From Archilochus colubris (lineage: Eukaryota > Chordata > Aves > Apodiformes > Trochilidae), in the NCBI GenBank assembly GCA_023079485.1, contig CM041085.1, positions 29,807,121-29,871,120 of the forward strand: DNA of 64,000 nt. The letters are read 5' to 3'. A model generated the notes under the pieces. It did not search any database, was not told the origin of the DNA, and saw only the letters and a list, made by a program, of their open reading frames with translations. Of the stretch, positions 1 through 9,629 are shown piece by piece. The translations under genes were made by a program, and so were the position numbers. Numbering within the stretch: position 1 is the first letter of the stretch; each line of letters opens with the position of its first letter.

Positions 1-1156
1 TCAGTGGACAAAGGCAGAGCAAGAGACATCATGTACCTGGACCTGTGCAAAGCATTCAACACTGCCCCACACAACATTCTGATCTCTAACCTGGAACAAT
101 AGATTCCATGGATAAACCACTCGTTGGATAAAGAACTGGCTGGCAGGTCAAACCCAAAGAGTTGTGACCAGTGGCTCAGTGTCTAAATGGAGATGTGTGA
201 CAAGTGGTGTTCCTCAAGGGTCAGTGCTCAGACCAGTGCTGTTTAACATCTTAGTCAGTGACATGGACAGGGGAATCGAATGCCCCCCTCAGCAGATGAC
301 ACCAAACTGTGTGGTGAAGTCAACACACTGCAGGGAAAGGACGTTAACAGGCTTGAGAAGTGGACTTGTCCAAACCACATGAAGGTCAACAAGGCTCAGT
401 GCAATGGTCTGCACCTGGGTTGAGGCAATCCCATGCATAAATACAGGCTGGGAAGAGAAAGGATTGTGGACAGCCCTGAGGAGAAGAACTTGGGAGTAGT
501 ATTGTACAAGAAACTAAATGTGAGCCATTAATGTGTGTTTGTAGATCAGAGAGCCAACCAGGTCCTGGGTTGCATCAAAAGAAGCACAGACAGCAGTCGA
601 GGGAGGTGATTCTCCCCCTCTACTCTTGTGAGACCCCACCTGGAGTAGTGTGTCCAGTTCTAGAGTCCCCAGGATAAGAAGGACATAGAGCTCCTGAAAC
701 ATGTCCAGGGGAGAGCCACTAAAATGATCAGAAAGCTGGAGCACCTCCCCTGTGAAGACAGGCAAAATACGTTGGGGTTGTCTGCTTGGACTAAAGGAGG
801 CTCCAAGGTGACCTTAAAACAGCTTTATAATATCTGAAAGGGGGCCTACAAGAAAGCCGAGGTAGGGCTTTTTGCATGGGTGTGTAGTGAGAGGACAAGG
901 GGCAATGGTTTAAAACCTGAAGAAGGGAGATTTAAGTTACATGTTAGGAAGAAATTCTTTATTTGACGGTGGTGAGACACTGGCACACGTTGCCCAAGGA
1001 AGCTGTGGCTGCCCCCTCCCTGGAAGTGTTCAAGGCCAGGTTGGATGGGGCCTTGAGCAACCTGGTCTGGTGGAGGTGTCTCTGCCCATGTAGGGGGGTT
1101 GGAAGTAGATTAACCTTAAGGTCCTTTCCAGCCCAAACCATTCTATGATTCTGTGA
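1..1156 (+). mobile_element. CR1 LINE fragment, reverse transcriptase end plus 3' tail
   Basis: Degraded CR1 non-LTR retrotransposon that runs in from the left edge. The start reads as the CR1 reverse transcriptase segment (a degenerate AFNTAPHN motif near 53-75). Residues SGVPQGSVL follow at about 195-225. The catalytic FADD region near 280-300 is disrupted by a frame change, so the enzyme is dead. The C-terminal portion follows in broken frames to about 1130, and the element ends in the CR1 tail TTCTATGATTCTGTGA. It lies inside SCAF8 intron 1, antisense to that gene. CR1 normally carries two ORFs and most copies are 5'-truncated; the true 5' end here is outside the window. Confidence 0.93.
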
Positions 1157-2279
1157 CACTAAGTTTTCCATTCCGATCCCGTCTATATGAAAAGATCAGC
1201 ACCTAGTCACATAGAGAAGAGGAATTAAGCTTTTTCTACAAAACACACTCAACTGATCAGGGCATTTCTGGAAGGAACCAGAAGATACATGACTTTCTCA
1301 TTCCTGGGCTTCAAGAGAGAAACTTTGCATTATTCTTTCTTCTCTTTTTTAAATATACAATTGTCCTTTTCACAATTGCCTCTTCAATATCAGAATACAT
1401 AGTGTTGCCTAACAAACACAAAACCTATAATTTTTCCACTACATTTCAGATCAAATTTGTAGCACTGAATGCTAACAACTATCATTCACTGGATCAAACA
1501 ATGCAAATTCAACATCTCTAAATGCCACATATGTTTCCGGATTTTTTAAGCTATCAAACTACCCTACGTAGGCTTTGCTAACCTTCCAAATGGCTGGAGT
1601 TCAGAACTGCAGGTGTCAGTCTCAACAACATATAATGTACTAGCATTTTTCAATTATTTGACCAAAGTGTGCATAGCTTATGCATGAGCTATCTTTGTTT
1701 TGTTTTTAAGCAAAGAGCATGCAAAAAATCAAATAGTGAAGCATCACGGGCATTCAGACTTAACCAGTCTCATAGGTAAAGAGCCTCTATGTGTCTAAAG
1801 GTATCAAAAAACTTGAAATACCAATTCTATGTTTAAATCAAACAAATCAGTAAATTACTATTGTAGTGCTGAAGAAAGATGCACCTAAGCTGAATTTGCT
1901 TTTTAAAATTTAAATAAATGTCCTTTCAAGGTTACTGATATTCAGTATTTAAAGAAAAAGTTACCATGGCTAAAGGAAGTATTATTTCAAACACTGAGTT
2001 TGAGTTGTACTTAAAACTAATATGTGAACTTCATTTCTCAGAAAACAAACTCTAGTCCTATGGCTATTCACATGTCTGTAAAACTATCTACTGTTAGTCT
2101 ACAGATTTATTTATTGAAATAAATTTTATAATAATTAAATGGGCTTCAGAATTAAAGCATCTATTGATCTCCTGCACTAGTCTGCACACAGTCTTTATAT
2201 GATAAACTGAAAAATAATTTCAAAACATAAAGCAAGGACAAGAATTGCAAGAGAACTGTAGATTATAGCACTCAAACCC

Positions 2280-3000
2280 AACTTTGGGTACGGCACCTTA
2301 CAGTATCTGTAAGGTCTTGCACCCCGGAACACATGACCCAGGAGTGCAGTTCAGACTGGGAGTCTTGGTGAATAACAGGCTCAACATGAGTGAACAGTGT
2401 GCTGCAGCAGCAAAGAAAGCCAACAGTGTGCTGGGCTGCATCAAGGGCATCAACAGCAGTGATAAAGAAGTCATCATCCCTCTCTACTCAGTGCTTGTCA
2501 GACCTCACCAGGAGTATTGCATCCAGTTTTTGTCCCTAATGTACAAAAAAGGTGTGGATGGGCTGGAGAGGGTCCAGAGAAGAGTCATGAGGATGATAAG
2601 AGGACTGGAGCACCTGCCACATGAGGAGAGGCTGAGAAAACTGGGTTTGTTCAGCCTCGAAAAGAGAAAACTTAGGGGAAACCTTATTATGATGTTCCAG
2701 TTCCTTTTAAAAGGGGGGCTACAAAGAAGATGGAGAGTCACAAGGACAAGATGAGGTACAATGGACTCAAGTTGCTCCTGGGGAGATTCCGATCAAACAA
2801 AAGTGGAAAATTTTTCACTGTGAGGACAGTTGGGTACTGGAATGGTCTCCCAGGGAAGTGGTGGATTTCCCTCCTTGAGACAGTTTTAAGTCTCAGCTCA
2901 ACAGAGTGCTGAGACATCTCATCTAAACAATATTAGAAGGGTTGGAGGAGATGATCCTTGGGGTCCCTTCCAACCCAGCACTCTATGATATTCTATGATA
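2280..3000 (+). mobile_element. CR1 LINE 3' fragment
   Basis: 5'-truncated CR1. Positions 2284-2754 stay open and encode the C-terminal part of ORF2, with the family blocks [44 protein letters not shown] and [15 protein letters not shown]. After a frame shift the stretch resembling the usual [13 protein letters not shown] block is degenerate. The element ends in CTCTATGATATTCTATGATA at about 2981-3000. Its sequence differs clearly from the younger group at 8370, 15398, 21196 and 30965, so it is a separate, older subfamily. Confidence 0.92.
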
Positions 3001-5680
3001 GCTGAGACCAATGTGGGAATGGCTAGAATTGAAGCTGACAGCAAAACTTTATCACTGAGCTGACTATGTAACAAATAATGAGTTTTGTATGTCTGCAATT
3101 ACAACATTATCATCTGAGTGCTGAAACTGTCACAGTACACCTGCTTGCCTCTAGTCCATTTCAATTCCTTGTTTACAAAATACTTCTCCTAAAATGTATA
3201 AAGAATTAGAAACATTTCAGTTATCTTCTTCTGTCAAGACCTGTTCTTGACTTTGATGTTGTGCTCTTTAGAAAACACACAGGACCTGAACAGAGATATG
3301 GAGGAAAATAAGTGTCTTGATTAGCCTTCATTATGTTAATTGTAGCAAATGATAAACTGTGTGGTGTAAAACACTGCCAGTTACACCACTGGTATATTAG
3401 AGTTCATTGAGTTATACTCTGTTTTTCAGTTGCCATGTACTTTTAGTTAAACAGTAAAACAAAACCCATGAAATGAAAACAATACTAAGAATATTTCATT
3501 CAGGAGTGTGATTATTTCTCTTCTTTAAACTTATCTTTCCAAAGACTTTGAATGTTAGGGCTAATTTTTTATATATGACAGTGCCACATATTATCATTAG
3601 ACATTGACCACCCTTCCACAACAGCTGACATTATTTCCAGCAGTTAGAGTTCAAATTAACCCGAGATATTTCTTTCTAATCAAATTAATGAAAAGCCTAT
3701 GTTAACCTCTTCGGTTTTGGCTGTCATACAAGTATAGCTATAATGCAGGATACTGTTCAGCTCACACTGACATTTGGAATAAGCTATGCTACCTAGATGG
3801 ACAGCTGCCTTTATTTTGTCTTATTACGGGATCCAAACACAATACATCCTTCAAAAACAAACAACAACAACAACAAAAAAACCAACCCCAGAAGTACCTG
3901 ACCTGCAGACTTCAGTGTTTAAATGTATTTCAAATGTTCTTTCTAAAGCGTCATCTGGATTTCACCAGCAAGTTAAATAAACTGTTATAAAATTATTAAC
4001 TGAATGCAAACTGTATTAGACAAAGTATGGTTTAAGTTCTGTACAATTCAGACTATCCCATCTGCTGCTAAATTTGATTTATATCTATTTTGAGCCAAAA
4101 ATCTCTAGAACAGAACTCCAATGTAATTTCTGGAGTAAAATATGACTTTAAACATAATTAAAGCAAATAAAAAGGATTTTTAGAAGCCAACTGTAAGTAT
4201 TTTTTAAGTTACTCAAAAGCATTTAGGTACAGCACAAAGTACAATCTACAGACTCACACACTTCAGCTATTTTAAGTATTTATTAATCATTTCAAAGTTC
4301 TAAAATGTAAAATGTATATAGGTCTGTCAGACCAGAGACAATGATGGAAAGTTAAGTGAGTCAAGTTCTGCACTGCATACAGAGGTATTGAGTGGCTAAG
4401 TGACACTTAGGATTCCCCAAATGTAACAAGTCTCATTCCATTTACTTCCAGGATCAGGGGTTTAGTCACAGCATCTTTAAAATCTTGCTGTCAGGGTAGC
4501 CCAGCATTCGTACACAGAGACACAGGTTAAAAAAAATTTTGAAAGATGTATGTTATACAAACAAGTCTATTCATAGATGCTATTAATACCATAGGAGATC
4601 ATTTGGTTAAAATGTCATTACCTGATCATCTGCATTTTCTTTTCTGACAACCCAAAGATAACAATTTTTCAAAAACTGAGAAGAATTAAGGCATCTTTTA
4701 AAGCTCTCTTTAATATAGTTCTCACCTGAAGTCTTCAGAGCTTATTATTTTATTGTACTTATACCTGAGTGCTCAGCAAGTCAGCCAGAAGTTGTTTTTC
4801 AATGACAGCAGACTTCTGCTCACACTAATAAGTATATACAAGAAAAAGGTTCTAATCTACTTACATTTTTTTGTTCTTGTGACTAGACTCTTCCTTTTCC
4901 CCACTTCACAATATTGCACATAAGCCAGTAAGTAATAAAGGGGGAGGGGAAAGACTTTATAGTATTTATTTTTCCTCTAGTGGCCACAAATGTGATTTCT
5001 TTTACTTAAGAATTCAATTCACGTAAAATGCAACACCTAGAATTATTCAGTTACGGTATTCAACTGCTCCTGAATTATCAGAAAATACCTGCCCATTTTA
5101 AGAACTTATTGTGGCTTGTAGAAACAACCTGGTTGGCACACTGTTCCACTGCAAATCACATTAACATTTTAATCAGCACTGTATGATTTACAATCATTAA
5201 AAACCTACTACATCCCCAGTGGGAGTAGCAAGAGGGCAACCTGAACCAGCAATACACGAGCAGTCCGTAGCAGCATATATTGTAACCAGAGCTGATACTT
5301 TCGACGGTTAACAAAATCTATTTTAAGACGTATTACTTCCTACAAAGAAAACACGTATTTATTTCCCTTGCTCTTAAATCAACTTCAATATATAAACGAT
5401 ACGAACTCTCCCAACAAAGAGTAACAAAGCAGAGTTGCCACAAGAACGACCTGCTATAAAATAAGCATTAACTACCGGCATAAGAGAAGTCAAGCGCTTC
5501 CAAGCCCGTAAGCATGTATTTGTGGGTGCCGTAGGTCACTCAGCACAGTGCTTTGGTGCAGGACCTGAGCTCTGTGCAGCACACAGCTCTGCTCCCATCC
5601 TGACCACAGCGAATATAATATTTTCTAAAACGGGGACGAGTTTACAGGCCTTTGTACGCCCATCCTCAGATTTAAAACGC
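3001..5680. other. Unique AT-rich intronic sequence
   Basis: No gene, transposon or RNA gene is recognised here. A short CAA-rich stretch sits at about 3858-3885. CpG content starts to rise after about 5250 towards the SCAF8 promoter island. Confidence 0.6.
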
Positions 5681-6292
5681 AGCTCTATGAGGTGTTAAAA
5701 GTGCGCGCTGGCGGGGTGCGGGCACCCATTTCACAAGTAAGGAAGAAGCTAGTGTCGGAAGAGGTAAGGGATACAGGGAAAGGTACAGCCCCCGGGGCAT
5801 GGTGATCGCGGAAACCCCCAGGTCGCTCCGTGCAGCCTCCTCCGGCCGCTGCGTGGAGCTGGCTGGGCATCACCCGCCCCACCGCAAACCAGGCTCAGGG
5901 AAGAGGCCTTCTCCACCTCGGCCTCCTCCCGGCTCCCTTTTCTCCCCTCAGCCCGCCGCCACATCTATTCTTATCCGTTCAGTCTTCCCCAACCCCACTG
6001 CTGAAAGAAGACTGGGGGGGTGGTGTCTCCATTACCCTCTCCTCCCTCCCTCCCACCCCCCACGCTTCCCAGGGACGGCGACAACGACCCGCTCCCGCTA
6101 CGAGACGGAGGCGAGCCCCCGGGGCTGCCTGGAGGAGCGCTCCCTTGCTCCCGGCACCCCTCGCCGAGGTCCCCCCGGTTCACGCCCCCTCCTCGCGGCG
6201 AGGCGCACGCAGCGGGAGGGGGCAGGGAAGGCGCCGGGCCCCAGGGCCCCGCCCGCTCCCCGACCCTGAGGGGAAGGAGCGGAGAAGGGGGT

Positions 6293-6303
6293 TTACAGAC
6301 CTC
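6293..6303 (-). other. SCAF8: Splice donor of SCAF8 exon 1
   Basis: On the minus strand the sequence reads GAG|GTCTGTAA. It has the obligate GT and a G at +5, but C and T at +3/+4 instead of the usual purine and A, so it is a moderate donor. It splits the frame in phase 0 after codon 10. Confidence 0.75.
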
Positions 6304-6330
6304 GCTGTTAAAGGCTTTCACGGCCTCCAT
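6301..6330 (-). CDS. SCAF8: SCAF8 coding exon 1 (partial gene)
   Basis: Ten codons on the minus strand from ATG at 6330-6328 encode MEAVKAFNSE, and the GT donor follows at once (6300-6299, phase 0). From memory, human SCAF8 begins MEAVKTFNSE and its paralogue SCAF4 begins MDAVNAFNQE, so SCAF8 is the closer match (nine of ten residues). The start context AACATGG is favourable. Known family role: SCAF8 is a nuclear SR-related factor whose N-terminal CTD-interacting domain binds phosphorylated RNA polymerase II. With SCAF4 it suppresses premature polyadenylation. The rest of the CTD-interacting domain, the RRM and the proline-rich tail lie outside the window to the left. The position in a CpG island supports a first exon. 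The main uncertainty is the short match length. Confidence 0.85.
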
Positions 6331-6371
6331 GTTGCGGGCAGAGGGGGGAGCCGGGCGGCTTCGCTCCGCTG

Positions 6372-6800
6372 ATGGCGGCCGGGCCCGGGCCGGGCCGCGG
6401 CCGGGAGGGGGGATAGTCTCGGTCTGTGGGTGCCTGTGCGCCTCGCTCAGGGGCCGCCGGGCCTTCTCGCCATGGCGGGTGGCGCAGGGGGCGGGCGCGG
6501 AGGGCCGCGGGTCCCCCCTCGTTTCCGTCACCTCCCGGCAGCGTACGGCCTCCTCGCCCCGCTTCCCGCCCGGCGGCGCCGACGTCCCCTCCCGCGCTCA
6601 GCTCCGCTCGGCCGCGCCGGCAGGAGATGGAGGAACAACGCGCAGCAGCTGCGGCGCGGGAGCCAATATGGCGGATACACGGCGGCTCCTCGCAGCGCAG
6701 CTCCGAGAGGGGCGCAGGGCGGCTACAGCGCCCCCTGCCGGGCAGCGCCCCCCCGCCCGCCGAGCCCCGGCAGACCACAGAGGCGCTGCCGGGATGGCGG
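6372..6800 (+). promoter_or_regulatory. Four same-strand ATGGCGG (YY1-core) motifs
   Basis: ATGGCGG occurs at 6372-6378, 6472-6478, 6668-6674 and 6794-6800, always on the plus strand. The first is followed by C, giving the GATGGCGGC form, and the third sits in AATATGGCGGA beside a CCAAT box. The YY1 consensus is AANATGGCGGC. The motifs are antisense to SCAF8 and sense to any divergent plus-strand transcript. Actual YY1 binding is inferred. Confidence 0.55.
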
Positions 6801-7119
6801 ACGCAGCCCCCCCACCCCACCCTCCCTCCCTCTCACCCCCTTCCCCGCCCCTTTCCTTCTCCGTTCCCGCCCCTACACGGGCCCCCGGCCCGGCCTTGAG
6901 AGCGGGCGTGGAGAGAAGGGTTACGGGAGCAAGGTGTTAAAACGCCGCGGTGTTTCGCCACTGGGGGCAAATCCAGAAGTTCCCGGGACGCGCCGTTGTC
7001 GCCTTTTCCAGCTGAAGGCGCGGGGGGGGGGAGGCGAGCGTCTGCCTGCTCACTGACTTGCCCGCAGAGCCCAGCAAGGCCCTCCCTCCGGGGGGACCGG
7101 GAGCAGCATGCGGGCTTGG

Positions 7120-7480
7120 GAAAAAAAATAGAAAAAGGAAAAAGAAAAAGAAAATAAGAAAAGAAAGGAAAAAAGGAGAAAGAAAGGAAAAAAGGAGAAA
7201 GAAGGAGAAAGAAGGAGAAAGAAGGAGAAAGAAGGAGAAAGAAGGAGAAAGAAGGAGAAAGAAGGAGAAAGAAGGAGAAAGAAGGAGAAAGAAGGAGAAA
7301 GAAGGAGAAAGAAGGAGAAAGAAGGAGAAAGAGGAAAAAACAGAAAGAGAAAAAAGAAAGGAAAAAATAAAAGAAAAAAAGAAGAAAAAAAGAAGAAAAA
7401 AAGAAAAAGAAAAAAGAAAGAGAAAAAAGAAAGAGAAAAAATAAAAAGAAAAAGAAAGAAAGAAAAAGAAAAAGAAAAAA
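7120..7480 (+). repeat. Polypurine tract with GAAGGAGAAA decamer array
   Basis: An almost pure A/G strand of about 360 bp. At 7201-7330 there are thirteen perfect tandem copies of GAAGGAGAAA. They are preceded by a duplicated 20-bp variant unit (about 7161-7200) and followed by irregular GAAAAA runs. Lysine/glutamate-rich or phenylalanine/serine-rich open frames across it are artefacts of the repeat. Such polypurine mirror tracts can form triplex (H-) DNA; it lies just upstream of the SCAF8 promoter island. Confidence 0.95.
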
Positions 7481-7494
7481 GTCAGTGGGACATA

Positions 7495-7620
7495 GAAGTG
7501 GAAAAAAACACCCAAACAACAAAACACAGAAAAACCCCAACAAAATAAAACAAAATGAAGCAACCCACTCAAACAACAAAGCACACAAAACCCCCAACAA
7601 GACAAAACATTAAAAGAAAA
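7495..7620 (+). repeat. A/C-rich low-complexity tract
   Basis: Irregular CAAAACCCC/AACAAAAC-type sequence directly follows the polypurine array. A short unique spacer (GTCAGTGGGACATAGAAG) at about 7481-7498 separates the two. It resembles A/C-rich tracts that recur elsewhere in the window. Confidence 0.8.
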
Positions 7621-7699
7621 TACCACAAGTAAGTAACAATATTATTATCAATAGGATAAAACCTGACAAAATTAAACTGCAAATTGACTGCAAGTCCCA

Positions 7700-7985
7700 T
7701 TGGGCACACTTACTTCACGAGTGTCACAATTTGACAATCTATATACCCAGGGCAGGTTCCTGGGTGAAGTTTCAGGCTGGGTGCCCTTCCCTGGGAGCAG
7801 CGGTGCTGACCCCGTGGCCACAGCAGCCTGGGCAGGCACCTGCTGCTCCCTGGAGCATCATCCACACCTCTCTCAGGTGAGAAATCCCAGCAGCAGCGGC
7901 TGCATTGAAGAGGAGCTTCCAGGGCATTGCTTTCTGTTCCCTCAGACACAAAGGCTGCCACGTGGCTGACCTTCGTCAGGTGAGT
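7700..7985 (+). other. Candidate exon(s) of a divergent transcript
   Basis: Splice-like signals cluster on the plus strand about 1.4 kb upstream of SCAF8 exon 1. A donor CTCAG|GTGAGA lies at 7876/7877. A pyrimidine-rich acceptor TTTCTGTTCCCTCAG ends at 7945. A perfect donor CGTCAG|GTGAGT lies at 7979/7980. Together they bracket a 34-nt mini-exon at 7946-7979. The intervening intron would be only 69 bp, so the two donors may instead be alternatives. No conserved protein is encoded. A noncoding divergent RNA is an inference only. Confidence 0.22.
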
Positions 7986-8369
7986 CCTTCAGCCTCAAGG
8001 AGCTCAGAAGCATTGAGCGTCAAACCTTAGGTTTGTCTTGAGCTGCTGTTTTTCCGGAGCAAGGTCAAGTTCTTCGAAGTGACACAAACAGCGAGGACAG
8101 CATGAATTAGACTCCAGTCTGAACAGCATTCCATTATTTTGCTGTCAAGATACTCTGGGTAAGCTGTACCTGTACTCCCCTGCCCTCACAAATACCCCTC
8201 AGACCGGAGCCATGAGGGCTCCATGTGGACACATGGACAGTGAATGCTCCCACTATGGGCCAGAGTCAGGGACTTCCAACCTGAAGCAGGTTTTACTCAA
8301 CAAAGTAGGTAATTTATAAGTTAAAACCAGCAGAGCTGGGGTTATTTATCTGATGTAGAGCTGGAATCC

Positions 8370-9048
8370 TACAACTCCATTCTGGGAGTCTGGATTGACA
8401 GGAAGCTGAACATGAGCCAGCAGTGTGCCCAGGTGGCCAAGGAGGCCAATGGCATCCTGGCCTGTATCAGGAGCAGCGTGGCCAGCAGGTCCAGGGAAGG
8501 GATTCTGCCCCTGTACTCAACCCTGGTGAGGCCACACCTCAAGTACTGCGTCCAGTTCTGGGCCCCTCAGTTCAGGAAGGAGATTGAGGTCCTGGAGCAG
8601 GTCCAAAGGAGGGCAACCAGGCTGGTGAAGGGACTCAAGCACAGATCCTGTGAGGAGAGGCTGAGGGAGCTGGGGCTGTTCAGCCTGGAGAAGAGGAGGC
8701 TCAGGGGAGACCTCATCGCTCTCTATAACTACCTGGAAGGAGCGTGTAGCCAGGGGGGCAATGGTCTCTTTTCCCAGACGACTTTCAACAAGACAAGAGG
8801 GCACGGTCTTAAGTTGTGCCAGGGGAGGTTTAGGTTGGATATTAGAAAGAATTTCTTTACGGAGAGGGTGATCAAGTATTGGAATGGGCTGCCCAGGGAA
8901 GTAGTGGATTCTCCGTCCCTGGAGATATTTAAAAAGAGACTGGATGTGGCGCTCAGTGCCATGGTCTGGTAACTGCAGCAGTAGTGGTTCAAGGGTTGGA
9001 CTCGATGATCTCTGAGGTCCCTTCCAACCCAGCCAATTCTATGATTCT
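8370..9048 (+). mobile_element. CR1 LINE 3' fragment, young subfamily
   Basis: 5'-truncated CR1 with an intact reading frame from ATG 8412 to the TAA at 8970-8972, encoding the last 186 residues of ORF2. Blocks include [66 protein letters not shown] and the end [13 protein letters not shown]. The 3' UTR and tail (ATTCTATGATTCT) follow to about 9048. It shares subfamily-specific 3' sequence with the copies at 15398, 21196 and 30965. The open frame suggests a fairly recent insertion, but the reverse transcriptase core and ORF1 are missing, so it cannot move on its own. Confidence 0.95.
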
Positions 9049-9164
9049 TACAGAAACACAAGAAAGATTATTCAGTCTTGTTTTGAGAAGAATTGCAAGT
9101 TTTTCCACTCCAGCAGGCTTACTTGGAGAAAAAGCTGGTCTCCAACAGTTGTTGCAGTATCAGG

Positions 9165-9628
9165 CCACCAAGGAGGTCAGGAGGCTAGAGAAAATGCCCT
9201 GCTAGGAGAGGATGAGAGGACCGAGTCTATTCAGAGTAGAAAAAAAGATGGCTATGGGGTAAGGGAGGGACCCCAGTAGCAGCAAATACTTGCAGAGGAG
9301 GTATATAATAATAATAAGGCTCCTTAACATATTTTATCTCTCTGAAACAGTTGAATAAGGCTCTTTAACAAAAGTACACAACAGGAGGTTGAGAAGCAGT
9401 GGTCTTAAAGCAGAGGAGGTTCTGACAGAACTGAAGGAAAACCTGTTCATTGTGAAGATGGCCAAGCAGTGAAGCAAATTCCCCAGAGAAGGTGTGCAGC
9501 CTCCATCTCTTTCCAAGGTCCCATGGGATAAAGACTGGAGTAACCCACTCAGAACTCAAAGCTGCCCCTTGCTTTGAGCCAGAGGTTGGACTAGAGTTCC
9601 TGAGGTCCCTTCCAAGATGAGCAACACT
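9165..9628 (+). mobile_element. Old, degraded CR1 fragment
   Basis: Weak but recognisable CR1 order: a degenerate GAGAGG...GGACCGAGTCTATTCAGAGTAG block near 9205-9240, a block near 9385-9450 resembling the AGGTTxxGG...AGGAAxxxTT segment, then TTGGACTAGA and GAGGTCCCTTCCAA near 9586-9616. No clean terminal tail remains. A small AAT repeat (about 9308-9320) interrupts it. It lies about 115 bp after the young CR1 in the same orientation. Confidence 0.6.
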
Positions 9629-9629
9629 G

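Larger units (their letters stand above)
1..6300 (-). other. SCAF8: SCAF8 intron 1 (5' part)
   Basis: Intronic sequence inferred from the exon 1 donor at 6300/6299; the gene reads leftward and exon 2 is not in the window. It holds two plus-strand CR1 copies (1-1156 and about 2280-3000) and otherwise AT-rich unique sequence. From about 5690 to 6300 it overlaps the downstream half of the CpG island. No acceptor or further SCAF8 exon is recognised. Confidence 0.75.
5690..7060. promoter_or_regulatory. CpG island, SCAF8 promoter region
   Basis: A strongly GC- and CpG-rich block of about 1.4 kb stands out sharply from the AT-rich flanks. It surrounds the SCAF8 start codon at 6330-6328. It contains GC boxes, a CCAAT element (AGCCAAT at 6661-6667) and four ATGGCGG cores. 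No TATA box was seen at a plausible distance, as is typical of a broad housekeeping promoter. The transcription start is expected on the minus strand somewhere between about 6340 and 6700. Long overlapping open frames on both strands reflect GC-rich codon bias and lack of AT-rich stops, not genes. Confidence 0.85.

Noticed and set aside
6331..6531. In-frame extension of SCAF8 upstream of MEAVKAFNSE
   Set aside because: The extended frame opens at a GTG, is Pro/Arg-rich, and SCAF8 and SCAF4 both begin at the inner methionine.
5799..7056. Several overlapping 150-300 codon frames on both strands of the CpG island
   Set aside because: High GC removes stop codons; composition is Pro/Arg/Gly/Ala in all frames and nothing matches a family.
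7201..7330. Tandem array as a CRISPR-like repeat
   Set aside because: The units are contiguous with no spacers, and the sequence is a vertebrate genome.
6833..7626. Long minus-strand frames rich in Phe, Ser and Leu, and a plus-strand Lys/Glu frame
   Set aside because: They are translations of the polypurine/polypyrimidine decamer array and have no other protein content.
8517..9061. Minus-strand frames over the CR1 copies
   Set aside because: Antisense shadows of the CR1 ORF2 C-terminus; the same shadows recur at the 15.4, 21.3 and 31.4 kb copies.
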